A stretch of 64,000 nucleotides of DNA from Ligula intestinalis (Eukaryota > Platyhelminthes > Cestoda > Diphyllobothriidea > Diphyllobothriidae). The position numbers were made by a program, and so were the translations under genes. Below, piece by piece: positions 52,112 through 62,881 of the stretch. The notes beneath the pieces were generated by a model. That model did no database searches, was not told the origin of the DNA, and saw nothing but the letters and a program-made list of their open reading frames with translations. Each line of letters opens with the position of its first letter. Positions within the stretch are counted from its first letter, which is position 1. The stretch covers positions 22,674,627-22,738,626 of the forward strand of contig JAYGXS010000007.1 of assembly GCA_036362985.1 (NCBI GenBank). The letters run 5' to 3'.

Positions 52112-54552
52112 AAGCTAAATAATAATAATATGTTTATTATGCCAGTTTACAGGCAACTGTAAAGAGTTGGTAATAATAATAATATGTTTATTATGCCAGT
52201 TTACAGGTTTTGTGTTTTGTCAATACTGGGTAAGATAGGAAGTTTGGTTCAAGTGGAAAAAAACCTACCTTCAAAGGTATGATACAAACGGAATAAATGT
52301 ACAGTTGTAAGCTGAGTTGACTTATCAGCAGGAAAAATGCTACATATCGTTTAAGGACATTAAATCGAGACGGAGAGGCTTGGTACAAGAACCCAGTGTT
52401 CTCAGTCTTCCTTCAATGGTTGTCGGCAAAAGTTGCGCGCTATCGGCTGAAGGGTTAGTAGACTGCGGGCTGCTGCTTCAGCAGCATTATCTTCAGCATG
52501 AAGCTTGGCGGGGTTCAAAGTCCACGAACGCCATCAGAGTGAAAGAGAGATTCCACCGAGTCAGCACCCAAAATTCGCAAAAAGTTGTCCTGAATGTAGA
52601 AAAATAGTTATAGCTCTCTTAAACAGAGGGTAGCGTGGCTGGGATTTAAAACTTTTGGGCAGCTTATTCCAGATTTATATGGCGTTTACTGAAAAGAATT
52701 GCCGGTACTTAACTGTGCGTGCCACGGGAAGAAATAAAAATACGTCTCGATGACTGGTGCGTCGAGAGTGCTCAAGCTGCTTTATTGTACTGAGAGGATT
52801 AAAGGTTTGGCCATTTAAAAGTTCAAACAGTAAAAATAGGCCATTCTGTAATCTACGAAGCCACAAAGGATCCAGTTTATAAGTTTTCACCTTTGTTGGT
52901 AGGCTTCGTTACGGTTTTCTGTAGTGAAACTTCCTCTAGTGAAGAAGTGCTGCACCGATTCTATTTTCTTCCATTCCCTAGTGCACATAAGAGTGCATAG
53001 GGGCGAGCCGCATTTAAGACTAGGTCTCACGTACATATTATAAAGACTAGTTCTAACCTTTGTAGTCTTAAAATTTCTAAGGATAAATCTGGTGGTTCGG
53101 CGTGCTTTCGAGACTGTCTGGGCACATTGCTCTGACAAATTGAGACTATTAGAGTTGTTTGTGGCCGTCAATGCTTAATTCCCCTTAATGATCGTCGCCA
53201 ACAAACCATAACGGAACATTTGTGCCATGAAATGGTGAGGCGCCATGTGCAACACCACTGGGCGAAGGCCTGAAGATCCTTTTTTATCAGCTCGAGCACG
53301 ATGTTGCGATCTGGCGGTTTATATCGATAAGCGACTTTTAAATCATCAGCGTACGTGAAGGGTCTGCCATACTGAAAACAATCTGAAGCGTCGTTGACAA
53401 ACAGGCAAAATAGGAGCGGACCCAGTACACTACCCTGTATAACTCCACTCCTCACATGCGTGGGGTTGGAGTTAACATTGGAAATTTTCACTCGTTGTGT
53501 GCGAGCATCCAAATAAAAAGATATGAAGTTCAGAGGCTTCCTACCTATGCCAAAGGAGTCCAGTTTCAGAAGGAGGAGGTTATGATCGACCCGATCAGAG
53601 GCCTTAGTAAAATCAAAATAGACGCTATAAGTGGCCAAACCGCTGTCTCTAGATTGCAGCACATAATCAAGGAAAGAGAGCTAACAGGTGTCACAAGATC
53701 GTTTCTCGAGAAAGCCATGTTGAGCTGTATTGAGCAGGTTGTACTCTGTCAAGTGACGCATCATCTTTTCTTTGATCAAGGTCTCCAAGATCTTCGAGGT
53801 TGCGGGACGTGTATTTATTGGCCTAAAGTTGTCGAATGACGTCGATCGGCCATGCTTGCGAATAGGCATTATGTGCGATTCTGTCCACAACGAAGGAAAG
53901 GTTTCGCTCTCAAGAGCAAAATTAAATACCTTACAAAGAATAGACGGAAAGATATCATTCAATTCAGCTTTTAGAAGACTTACTGGGATGCCATCTGGTC
54001 CTAGACTTTGAGATTGACGATGACGACGAATGGCTACATTCACGTCCCAGAGGGAAAAACTTATGGTTTCGAGTACGGCACCTGTCGAAGCCCGTATAGC
54101 CGGAGTTGCAGCGAACGAGCTTTCACTAAGCGTTTTGGATAGGAACGCATTGAAGCTATCTGCGGTCAACTTAGCGTCAGCTATGGGGTTTCTTAAAGGG
54201 TATTGAAGTACTGTACGCGAAAAGAGTTTCGCAACATTTAGGGAAGGTTTTCAGCGAAGTGGGTCTCATTGGCTATCTGCTTTTCTTCGGAGAGCTTCTT
54301 TGCCTGCTCAAAGATCAGTGTGATCAAGGGCAGAACGGAAGTGTCGTTCTGCCGATGCAAACGACGAGAGAGTTTACGCAACCTACGACGGAAAGACAGA
54401 GGAAGGTACACTTCATCCTTGACATGTATTTCTTTCGAACGGGGGACAAAGTGGAGGATGAGTGGATCCAGCACTTTGTACAGTGCATCGGTACAAACAT
54501 TTACATCCGAACATTGGAAAAATTCAGACCAGTCGAGAGCGCTTAGATGTGC
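52112..54552 (-). pseudogene. Family B LINE copy B5 (3' half), split from B7
   Basis: Minus strand: linker (54552-54240, LSALDWSEFFQCSDVNVCTD), RT from 54169 (SLGPDGIPVSLLKAELNDIF, RPINTRPATSKILETL), motif A VYFDFTKASDRVDHNLLLLK (Phe to Ser after KA), motif B SGVIQGSVLGPLLF, motif C YADD, then breaks near 53168 (lost KDLG) and 52890, and the thumb to 52675. The 3' UTR is abnormal: the last bases of the element occur twice (52119-52171 and 52171-52207), and half of the hairpin is missing. Its upstream part is B7 at 55966-57650, separated by an inserted family A element. Confidence 0.92.
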
Positions 54553-55965
54553 TAGCACTTAAGACTAAACTTTACAAAATGTACGTTTTACCTATTCTAG
54601 ATTACTGCTCAATATTTTTCGTTACCATGTCATCAGATGACAGACAGAAACTAGAAAAAATCCAGCGAAGGTTTACCAGAGTTCTGTGTAAACGCGATGA
54701 CGCCCGAGACTCCTCTTCAATAATGTACAATAGATATGGTCTTAAACCCCTCTGGCAAAGGCGACTCCAAAATGGTTTAACTTTCCTATTTAAAGTGACA
54801 CATAATCAGAATATCCTTAGCAATAATATGTTAACAAATCAAAACGGTTCCCGTCCCACTAGAAACAACCAGCATACAATTCATAACGCTAAAGCTAGGA
54901 CGGCCCAGCGATCAAATTTCTACACCATAAGATATGCGATCATATGGAATGCCCTACCCAACGATATTCGCAAAAGCCACAGTTTAGCCGAATTTAGAAG
55001 AAAGACCAAGCAGTTCTTCTCAAATGACATGACGCATATATTTATGAACAAAATAGGACACTTTGCTAACCAGTTATTTGACGTCCAATTCGGACCAAAA
55101 GGGATCTAACGGTCCAGGAGAGTTCCCGAACATTTTGGAGAAAACTGGCAAATGCTGGAAGCTTTCCAGTCCACGGTTTCCAACGCTGATAAAATAAAAG
55201 CTTAAGCAAAATTGTGCCTTGCCCGACTTTTCCAATCCTTAAAAATAAAAATAAAAAACAAAAACTAAGAACAATTTATCGATTCCAATATTCCTCTACT
55301 AATATCTAAATGTTTATAAAAAATTATTATGAAAGAAAATAATTTTCTCTTCAACTATACTAAAATATATATTGTTTCCTCTTATAATGTATCAGAAGTA
55401 TAAATACTAATGATGTAAATCTCAATCTCACTTAGATATTCGACAAACGAAAGGCCGAATGTCTTCTGCCGATACACTTGAATGAAGATGGTGCTTCGCA
55501 GCTGCCTTGACCCACCTCAGACATCTGCAACGTCCCATCTAATTAGCAAGCTTGTGCCACTGGACAACGATTGTAATCTCCGTATCGAGCAGACCCATGC
55601 ATACGGTAGATGCCATATCCTCAGCTGATTTTTTCACCTTCAAACTGACCGCGGCTAAGTATACCTCAGTTAAAGGACATGACAGTTTTTCCAGACCCCA
55701 AGTATTCTTACTATAAAACCGTAACACCTACAATGTATAGATATTTTATTTCATGTTTTTCTAGATTTGTTCCCTAGAAGTCAGGTTTTTTTCACTTAAA
55801 ACAAACTCCTTATTTCGCACACTATTGACCTAGCAAAAGATCAAAACAAATACAATGGTCACTGCGAAAGAAGGGGTTTGGGTTAGGTTTTTTCCTGCCT
55901 TCCGGAGTTTTTGACGGCGCCAAAGATGTGCTTTACAAATAAACCTTATTATTATTATTATGTCT
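54553..55965 (+). mobile_element. 5'-truncated family A LINE inserted in B5/B7
   Basis: Host B sequence stops at AGATGTGCTAG (54550) and resumes GTCTGCCGTGTTTGCTG (55966), as expected for one insertion with at most a few target bases lost. Inside lie the family A RT end, its stop at 55107-55109, an A-rich stretch near 55240, then the 3' UTR block with hairpin (CAAACTCCTT 55802-55811 / AAGGGGTTTG 55871-55880; TTTCGCA 55813-55819 / TGCGAAA 55863-55869) and a TTATTATTATTA tail. This shows that RT and the UTR block are one element. Confidence 0.85.
54555..55109 (+). CDS. Family A RT C-terminal domain (best copy)
   Basis: Open for about 185 codons up to the stop at 55107-55109. Reads LKTKLYKMYVLPILDYCSIF, FVTMSSDDRQKLEKIQRRFT, RVLCKRDDARDSSSIMYNRY, GLKPLWQRRLQNGLTFLFKV, IRYAIIWNALPNDIRKSHSL and AEFRRKTKQFFSNDMTHIF, ending FGPKGI. 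This is the thumb and C-terminal end of a LINE RT (compare LEYC and KIE-VQRRFTR in B and C). The catalytic core was lost by 5' truncation. It has no stop, unlike the copies at 1-394 and 17471-18095. Confidence 0.88.
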   Translation, partial: ALKTKLYKMYVLPILDYCSIFFVTMSSDDRQKLEKIQRRFTRVLCKRDDARDSSSIMYNRYGLKPLWQRRLQNGLTFLFKVTHNQNILSNNMLTNQNGSRPTRNNQHTIHNAKARTAQRSNFYTIRYAIIWNALPNDIRKSHSLAEFRRKTKQFFSNDMTHIFMNKIGHFANQLFDVQFGPKGI

Positions 55966-56645
55966 GCCGTGTTTGCTGATCGGAAGTCATGATAAAGACT
56001 ATACTTTTGGGGAAATGTTTCATCCGCCTCCAGTTCTAGTTCACTAACAACTGTTAGATGGTCTGAACTCCCAAGGGCGTCTAAGGATGACACTTAAAGT
56101 GGTTGGCATCCCCTACAAATAATAAGGTCAATTATGTTTGCTTCTCGAGTGGGAAAATCGACTACCTGATCCCACATGCCGATATCTGTTGCCTCAAGTA
56201 AGTTCTCGAACTTTGAAGAACCGGATGGTGGGAACTATTGCACGTCAGGAAGGTTAAAATCGCCTGCAATCAAGCAATACTTAAGACTTAAGTCAGCTGC
56301 CGCATGAAATGCCTGCGAGAGACAAAGATCGTAGTCTGCATTGGCATTAGGTGGGCGAGAAACACAGCCAACAAGTAAGGAGTATTTGTTTTTTAGAACA
56401 GCTCGTAGCCAGCAGCTCTCCTCCACCGCTGTGAATTGTGGATAGTCCAACGGGAGAAATGCAAGTGGCTGCTTAATATAGATGCAGCTTCCTTCGCCAC
56501 AGCCATTGTTTCGATCGTTCCGAACGCATGCAAAGCCTAGAACAGAGAGTTCAGAGTCACCTACACAGGCCGGTGCCCATGTCTCAGTTACCATAACAAT
56601 GTCTGGGCGGTTGACGAAAACCATAGTCTGCAGCAGAGACATTTT
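55966..56645 (-). pseudogene. Family B copy B7, endonuclease
   Basis: Minus strand: LINKMSLLQTMVFVNRPDIV, MVTETWAPA, GEGSCIYIKQPLAFLPLDYP, LLVGCVSRPPNANADYD, CLIAGDFNLPDVQ with a stop soon after, DLIICRG-like sequence, and SSLDALGSSDHLTVVSELEL ending RSANTAD at the family A insertion. E-T-W, GDFN and SDH are present. Stops occur near 56235 and 56093. It joins B5 at the other side of the insertion. Confidence 0.88.
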
Positions 56646-56654
56646 ATTAATCAG

Positions 56655-57644
56655 TTATTTGGCATTTAAAACGACCAATTTAAGAGGGCATGCCTTAGGT
56701 TTCGGTGGCGGGACAGCTAGGCCGTCACTGTTACTGGCTTCGACCAGAGAGATGTCCTTTTGACTTGAACTATTTGTACCTCTCTTAGTTTGAGATTTGT
56801 CTCTCCATTGGTTTTTCGTTTCTCCAGCTCTATTATTAACTCTCTCATCTTTCTCCGCTCTTTCAACTCGTAATCCGGCTGAAAAAACTTGCAGACTCCG
56901 TAAGGATGGTTTGCGCTCTAGCAAGAGTTTCGCCTGTGCTGCAGTTTCTAAAATAACTTTTAGAGGTCGTGGCCGAGAAGTTGATTCTGGAGCTGTTGGA
57001 GCCTTCCCTATTCGAAATGCCTTAAGAATGTGGAAAGACTCACCTGTTTTTAGCAACGGTTTGGCGAAAACTCGCATAAGACCTACGTCATGGTCAATTC
57101 GTTCTTGTGCAATTGACGACTCTGACCCTGGGGCCCCCTTTACAACTATTTTCTGCTTGCAACTCAATGGGGCATATGTGGCGAGCTCACGTGTTTCGGC
57201 CGAGGGAGCACTTGTATCCAGTACAATCGGTACTGATGTACTGGCTATTGGGTAAGTTGAGTGCAAACCCGTGACCCGTTTGGCTGTCTTAGGCTTATGC
57301 CTCTTTTGAGTTATGATATTTTCAACCTCCTGGTCATCGCTTTCTTGTGCAGAGTCAAGCAACGATGTGGTGCTAGGATGCAAATCCCGATAATTGCTAA
57401 TGTCGCTTACGACGAGTGACGATGGTGTAACCCGTGGGCTTGACACATGATCCGATATGCAGGTTTCAGGTGTGTCGTCAGACATGTCAAAATCCAAGTC
57501 CATATCAGCGTCAACTCGTTCTTGTGTAATTGCTGACGCTATCTCTGGAGCCCCTTTTAAGCCGTTAGTTAATTCTGAATTCCTTACTGCTTTCGTGGTA
57601 AATCTACTTGCTGCTTCGAAAAAGTATGGAGGCGACACTTTCAT
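56655..57644 (-). CDS. Family B ORF1 protein, longest copy (B7)
   Basis: An open frame of 329 codons with ATG start, MKVSPPYFFEAASRFTTKAV. An acidic, Ser/Thr-rich N-terminal half (DADMDLDFDMSDDTPET) is followed by KRHKPKTAKRVTGLHSTY, YAPLSCKQKIVVKGAP, FHILKAFRIGKAPTAP and SRPRPLKVILETAAQAKLL. Then a shift relative to B6 turns the closing module into SAGLRVERAEKDERVNNRAG, and the frame runs on into LKLVVLNAK, the start of ORF2. So the N-terminal two thirds is genuine and the last 80 codons are out of frame. ORF1 of LINEs binds the element RNA; this is inferred here. Confidence 0.82.
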   Translation of the reverse strand: MKVSPPYFFEAASRFTTKAVRNSELTNGLKGAPEIASAITQERVDADMDLDFDMSDDTPETCISDHVSSPRVTPSSLVVSDISNYRDLHPSTTSLLDSAQESDDQEVENIITQKRHKPKTAKRVTGLHSTYPIASTSVPIVLDTSAPSAETRELATYAPLSCKQKIVVKGAPGSESSIAQERIDHDVGLMRVFAKPLLKTGESFHILKAFRIGKAPTAPESTSRPRPLKVILETAAQAKLLLERKPSLRSLQVFSAGLRVERAEKDERVNNRAGETKNQWRDKSQTKRGTNSSSQKDISLVEASNSDGLAVPPPKPKACPLKLVVLNAK

Positions 57645-57655
57645 TTAGTAGGAAG

Positions 57656-58826
57656 CCTCAAACGTCCAGACCCAAGCGATGTCTGCGAAAAGCAAACATC
57701 ATTACTGATATCAGTCTTCAGCCTGAAATTAGTATTTAGCCAGATCTGAATGTCGATCAAATAGATTTGTCTGCAATGAAAAAATTGCAACGAGATTATG
57801 TTGAAATTTGGATATGTGCTCTCAATCCTTGGGACCCTATTTGACGGGAATATCTCTGCAGTTTCCTCCCAGGAATGCAAAAGATTACATCCTCTGTTAA
57901 ATTTTGTCGCAAGTGAGTCGCAGGACAGGCAAAAAGGACGTACGAGTTTATTCTGAAAAACGTTCCGAAATCAATTCGACCAATGGAAGTTGCCATGCAC
58001 TTACTCTACTCCTGCGGATTTAACTATAAAAGAGCAGATGCTATTAGACTGTCATCTCGCAGTAATAACCCATCAATTTTAGACAAGCTATTTTCACCAA
58101 CTGAAATAGACTTAATTTTTAAACAGCAAGAGCTTGTTTCCAAATATCTGAAAAATACAAATATTTCCTTTTTCATGATCTCACCCCAATGGAGCGAAGA
58201 ATAGCGTCGAGTTCTTCTAATAAAGTTGCAAATTCACCACAACCGGCTCAAGTTCCTGGTCGTAGCCCTAAGAAGCCTACGGAGCCATGTACTCTTACTC
58301 CTGGAAAACCAGGGTTACTGCTCCCCAGTACTGCAACTGTCTCCTCCCCCTCAAGTCACCAGACATACCCGTCAACTCCCAACTTAGATGCTTCCCAAGT
58401 TGCCATGGCTAATAATTTTGGTAGCCCTCCTGGAAATTTCGAAAAGCTCTCTACGTCAGGTAGACCAACAGCTTCGGTAGTCATACAGAGTCCTCCCAAA
58501 GCTTCTATTAAAGCACCTAATTCAGGTCGTCAGAAAAGTGGGATCCAGAACTTAACCACGACCCGGTTTGACCCTACAAGATCACAGTCGATATTTCCCC
58601 CACGCTCCTCATAGGATATTTCTACATCGATATCCCCCATCAATAACGATCTAGGATATTTTGGCTGCAACTGTACGTATAGAATTTTTTCCTGAGTCTC
58701 TGGAATTATTTTTCTTGTGTTGACGATCTTTTGAAGTCGGAATTTAAGAAGATTTTGTTTTCCAACCAATTCTACTGAGACTCAACCTCTTTAAACCGAA
58801 TGCAACCTCTTCAAACCAACAAATTC
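57656..58826 (+). pseudogene. Family F ORF1 (decayed) and downstream flank
   Basis: Reads RPDPSDVCEKQTS-type opening in shifted frames, VDQIDLSAMKKLQRDYVEI, then (57983-58204) VAMHLLYSCGFNYKRADAIR, LSSRSNNPSILDKLFSPTEI and KQQELVSKYLKNTNISF. The next frame (58189-58614) is a Ser/Pro/Thr-rich tail (KVANSPQPAQVPGRSPKKPT). Order and motifs match C and E ORF1. At least three shifts are present. No endonuclease follows. The last 230 bases match the sequence beside C1 at 12385-12645. The family C 5' UTR begins directly afterwards. Confidence 0.78.
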
Positions 58827-59059
58827 GTGGCCTAGTAAAAGAAATCGTCAAGATCTGAATATTCTCGAGATCTTCAAAGGCTGAGTCGTTTCCCAATATT
58901 GAATACACTTTTTCAAATAAATTTAAAGTGCTTATTAAAAAAAGCTACAGTATTTGTTAAGTTCACTCTGATTATTTGTCGTAAGTCATAATCTGAAAAT
59001 CATATCAATTGTTTTTTTTCTGAATGTAATAACTAATACAGTTTGTTAAACAATTTTAA
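58827..59059 (+). repeat. Family C 5' UTR, first of two direct copies
   Basis: TTCGTGGCCTAGTAAAAG to TTAAACAATTTTAA matches 60194-60428 almost base for base. It runs into the gap. It contains the CTCGAGATCTTCAAAGGCTG start-region motif at 58864-58891. Confidence 0.9.
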
Positions 59060-59159
59060 NNNNNNNNNNNNNNNNNNNNNNNNNNNNNNNNNNNNNNNNN
59101 NNNNNNNNNNNNNNNNNNNNNNNNNNNNNNNNNNNNNNNNNNNNNNNNNNNNNNNNNNN
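59060..59159. other. Assembly gap (100 N)
   Basis: Exactly 100 N, between two near-identical 230-bp copies of the family C 5' UTR and a copy of a sequence from 19.7-20.7 kb. Confidence 0.99.
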
Positions 59160-60193
59160 CTTTACTAAGGTTAAAGTAAATCACGATGACTGATTGCTGT
59201 TCATTACGAAGTGAAGTAACCAGGTTAAGAAATGCTAAGTGGCAGGTTTCGCATGATCTTCCAGGTAGAAATCCATGCTGTGAGGCACTTAATAGTTTAT
59301 TTTCTACACAAAAATCGAGAATTTGATTAAAAATGATCTTTTCCAGAAGTTTGGCTAGGGCCGGGGTTTTATGAACACCTCGGTAGTTATTTACGTCCGA
59401 ACGAGGTCCTGACTTGAAGACTGGAAGACATGAAGACTGTTTAACATGTGGGGTAAGTCAAGAGTATTAAAAAAGCTAAGACCTTAATCTTTTAAAGATG
59501 TTAGCTCTTTTATTTCTTGACCACTTAACATTATGAAGGGAAGTTTTAGTGGTCCAAAAATCATGAGATGACATTTTGTTGGGGACAACGGCATTTGCCA
59601 TTGAACACTACAGTCGTTTAGTTTTTGAAGGTCTGATTCAATTGTTATATGCACACTGCTTATTGAATGTTTGTTATAGGCATATGTGAGTTTGAAGTCA
59701 TCTGCATAGAAAAATGTCTTAGCAGATGTTGATATAGTGGATAGCACATGAATGTAAATGAGAAATAAGAGGGGACCTAGGATAGTGCCTTGAAAAACAC
59801 CACTGCTTATATGAGCTGGTTCTGATACTATATTTCGAAGTTGTACTACTTGAAATCGGTTTTGAAGATAGGATTTGAGAAAACCAAGGAGGGCGGGCCG
59901 AACCCCGTGACTCATTAGCTTCACGATCAGTCTTTTACGGGGAGCTTTGTCTAAGGATTTTTTTAGATCAAAGTAAATTGTAGCTACCATGTCCCCGTCA
60001 TCTCTATTGCTAGAGACGAATTCCAAAAAAGAGAGATGGCTGGACTGACATGACTTTTTGGGTAAAAAGGGGTGTTGAGAGGGAGGTATGAGATTTGCAT
60101 TCGTCAGATGGTCTAAAATTTGGCTATAAATAATTTTTTTCTAGATTTTTGCTAAAACCAATGTTCGGTGAACACCACGATAATTTTGGGCAT
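59160..60193 (-). repeat. Second copy of the family E/D chimera
   Basis: Matches 19709-20746 in the same orientation with only a handful of differences, and includes the exact E-to-D switch point. On the minus strand it codes the E RT core from the EFVSSNRDDGDMVATIYFDL region to LTSLKD (60026-59484), then the D RT start (GVHKTPALAKLLEK-type). Motif C is FFYADDFK. It ends at GATAATTTTGGGCA, where the family C 5' UTR starts. Confidence 0.93.
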
Positions 60194-60505
60194 TCGTGGC
60201 CTAGTAAAAGAAATCGTAAAGATCTGAATATTCTCGAGACCTTCAAAGGCTGAGTCGTTTCCCAATATTGAATACAATTTTTCAAATAAATTTAAAGTGC
60301 TTATTAAAAAAAGCTACAGTATTTGTTAAGTTCACTCTGATTATTTGTCGTAAGTCATAATCTGAAAGTCATATCAATTGGTTTTTTTCTGAATGTAATA
60401 ACTAATACAGTTTGTTAAACAATTTTAACAAACAGCAGCGGTAAAATCATATAGGCTGCATTTTTCTAAATCTTCTCACTTTTAAAGCAGATTTCGATCA
60501 AAATT

Positions 60506-61985
60506 ATGAGAACGAAAATTATAGCTCATCATAAGATATCTGCCCCCAGACCCAAGCGGTGCCTGACCACGCCTACTATTCAGTGCCTTGATATTAACAT
60601 GCAGCCCATTGTCAAGGCTAAGCAAATTGATTTATCTGCATTACGAAACTGTTATAACTTCATGATGAAGTTTGGTTCTGTTTTGTCAATAATAGGCAAT
60701 CTGTTTGATGGTAAGTTATCAGATGTTCCCTCGCAAGATTGTAAAAAGTTAGAACCCCTCGACCATCTTATAACCACGGAAACTTTTGATAGACAAAAGC
60801 GAAACTTTAACTTTATACTAAGAAATGCCTCCATATTAAGTCACCCTTTGGATATTGCAAAAGCTTTTCTATGTTCGGGTGGTTTCACGTACAAAATATC
60901 AGAAGCAAAGCGCCTCCAATCGCGTAGTGAAAACCCGCCCATCCTAGTTAAATTGTTTTCACCGATCGAGATTAATCAATCGTTGCTCAACGAGGTCACC
61001 TTTACCGATATTTAGAGATGATAAAAGTTTCCTCTGTCGAGATCTTACATGAATGAAGTGAAGAAATGCGGCTCTCCAGTCCAATAGACCAATGATTTTT
61101 TAGCCTGCTATTTCTAAATCTGTTCGCAGTCCCGATAGGGTAAATGCACTCGCTAATCCTCCACCCTGGATAGCTGGTCATACACCCACTTACGTCAGTA
61201 CACCAGTTATCCCTGCCTCCCAGATATCTATTTATAGTCCCATAACCGTCAGTATACCTGCTTTCCCTACCTCCCGAATGTCTAGTCATAGGCACATAAA
61301 CATCAGTGCACCAATAAGCCTATCCCTCTTTATGTCGGGACAGTCAAGCCCCGCCGCTCCGTCATCTACTACGATTAAAACTAGTCTGAATACATTCTCT
61401 GTCCAACGATCGAAAAATTCCGCCACCTCTAACTCGGCAACAAGTTCATCAAGAATGTCGCCAACACCGTCGAAAGCGTTTAGGCCGAGCGCTTCCCCAC
61501 CACAACCTAGCTCCTCTTTTGACCGTGGGAGTGATATTATTCCGCCGTATAATGCCTTATTGAACACGCCGGGCCGGAACCACGAAAAATTTTATTTGCA
61601 TGGCAGTAACCCAAGCTGGTATAGTTTTAAATCTAATCGGAGTTGCCGAACAGGTCTAGTCCTTACGCGAGCGGCCCCAACACTAATTTTATGTCACCGT
61701 TCCCCCCCTATCAGTTCCTGTACACATCCTTTACCACCCAAGCCTGCAAACTTCTACATGCCTTCTCGCCTCCCCCCATTCCTCCCAAACGCCCCAGAAG
61801 CTTATTTTGGTTTATCCCCTCCTCATTTTTCCCTGCCAGAAAGCGAGGCCCCTAGATATCTCGGGCCTGATCAGCCATCCATTATTGGCTACCCGTATGC
61901 TAACAGCTCCATACCCAACAGTACTTATTCCACAAATAATAATGGCCTACAGTTTGCCTACCCACCTTCGAATTCTTTTTTATGA
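60506..61985 (+). pseudogene. C3 ORF1 protein (two frames)
   Basis: ATG at 60506: MRTKIIAHHKISAPRPKRCL, KQIDLSALRNCYNFMMKFGS, TFDRQKRNFNFIL, AKRLQSRSENPPILVKLFSP. This is 169 codons, ending at 61013-61015 after small deletions shift the frame. A second frame (61278-61985, 235 codons) carries the Ser/Pro-rich tail (SRMSPTPSKAFRPSASPPQP, PPYNALLNTPGRN, SLPESEAPRYLGPDQP). Its last codon falls 5 bases before the EN region. It is the best copy of the N-terminal ORF1 domain of family C. Confidence 0.82.
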
Positions 61986-61989
61986 ATAG

Positions 61990-62881
61990 CGATAGCCATA
62001 GTCCTGCCACTTGAAACACACTTGTTGTAATATTGCTTAACTCCATGTCTGTTATAAATAAAATGGCTCAACTGCGAGCTATTGCTTTTGAGATAACGCC
62101 CGATGTTTTGTGCATAACAGAATCTTGAACACATCCAATCATTTCAGTCTCCTCCCTTATCATAGAAGAGTATGATCTATATCGTCACGATCGCATTAAT
62201 TAGCATGCTGGTGGTTTTCATCTCCATATTAAAACGTCATTTAGGCACTTTCCGTTTGATCTAAATAGCACGTTATTCTATGGAAATTACTGTTTCGCTT
62301 CTATTATCCTGTCGCCCCGGCAAAAGGTGATTATCGGATGTACATATAATCCTCCTAACTCTTCATCGGAAGAAGATGCACATTTGTGTGAAATATTCAA
62401 GTTTATTTCAGAATCCACTTTTGAAGTTAAAATTAGTGCTAAAGATTTTAATTTTCATGAAAGCGACTGGCTTTCAAACTATTGTCCACCTAGATTTCAG
62501 CCTTTCCCAGATACCATTAATTTTTCTAACTGGTCTCAACTGGTTAGTTCCCCAACAAGACAGAATCATATTCTAGATCTGATTTTCCCAAATGGTATTG
62601 TCCCTCTCTTCGTTGATTTTAAGCAGGACATCTTCCAAAGTGATCGCACATTAATTCACTGCTGCCTTCCGCTTCCTTCTCCGGAAAAGGCTACCGCTAG
62701 TCGTACCTATCATGCGTATGCCCTCGCAGATATTAGCTCAATCAACAATTTTCTTGACTCATTAGATTGACAGAGCCTCTCCTCCATTAACGACGCTGCA
62801 TATCATGTCGGTCGTTTCTAATAAACTGCTGGAATTTGTGCCCACTAAAATTGCGAAACCCTACACACCAGAATCGACCGC
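61990..62881 (+). pseudogene. C3 endonuclease (decayed)
   Basis: Same order as C2: NKMAQLRAIAFEITPDVLCI, TES then a stop, YRHDRIN, a stop, FHLHIKTSFRHFPFD, VIIGCTYNPPNSSSEEDAHL, SAKDFNFHESDWLSNY (GDFN changed to KDFN), QNHILDLIFPNGI and FQSDRTLIHC (SDH changed to SDR). Two catalytic positions are therefore lost in addition to the stops. It ends at ESTAP, where the RT should begin. Confidence 0.88.
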
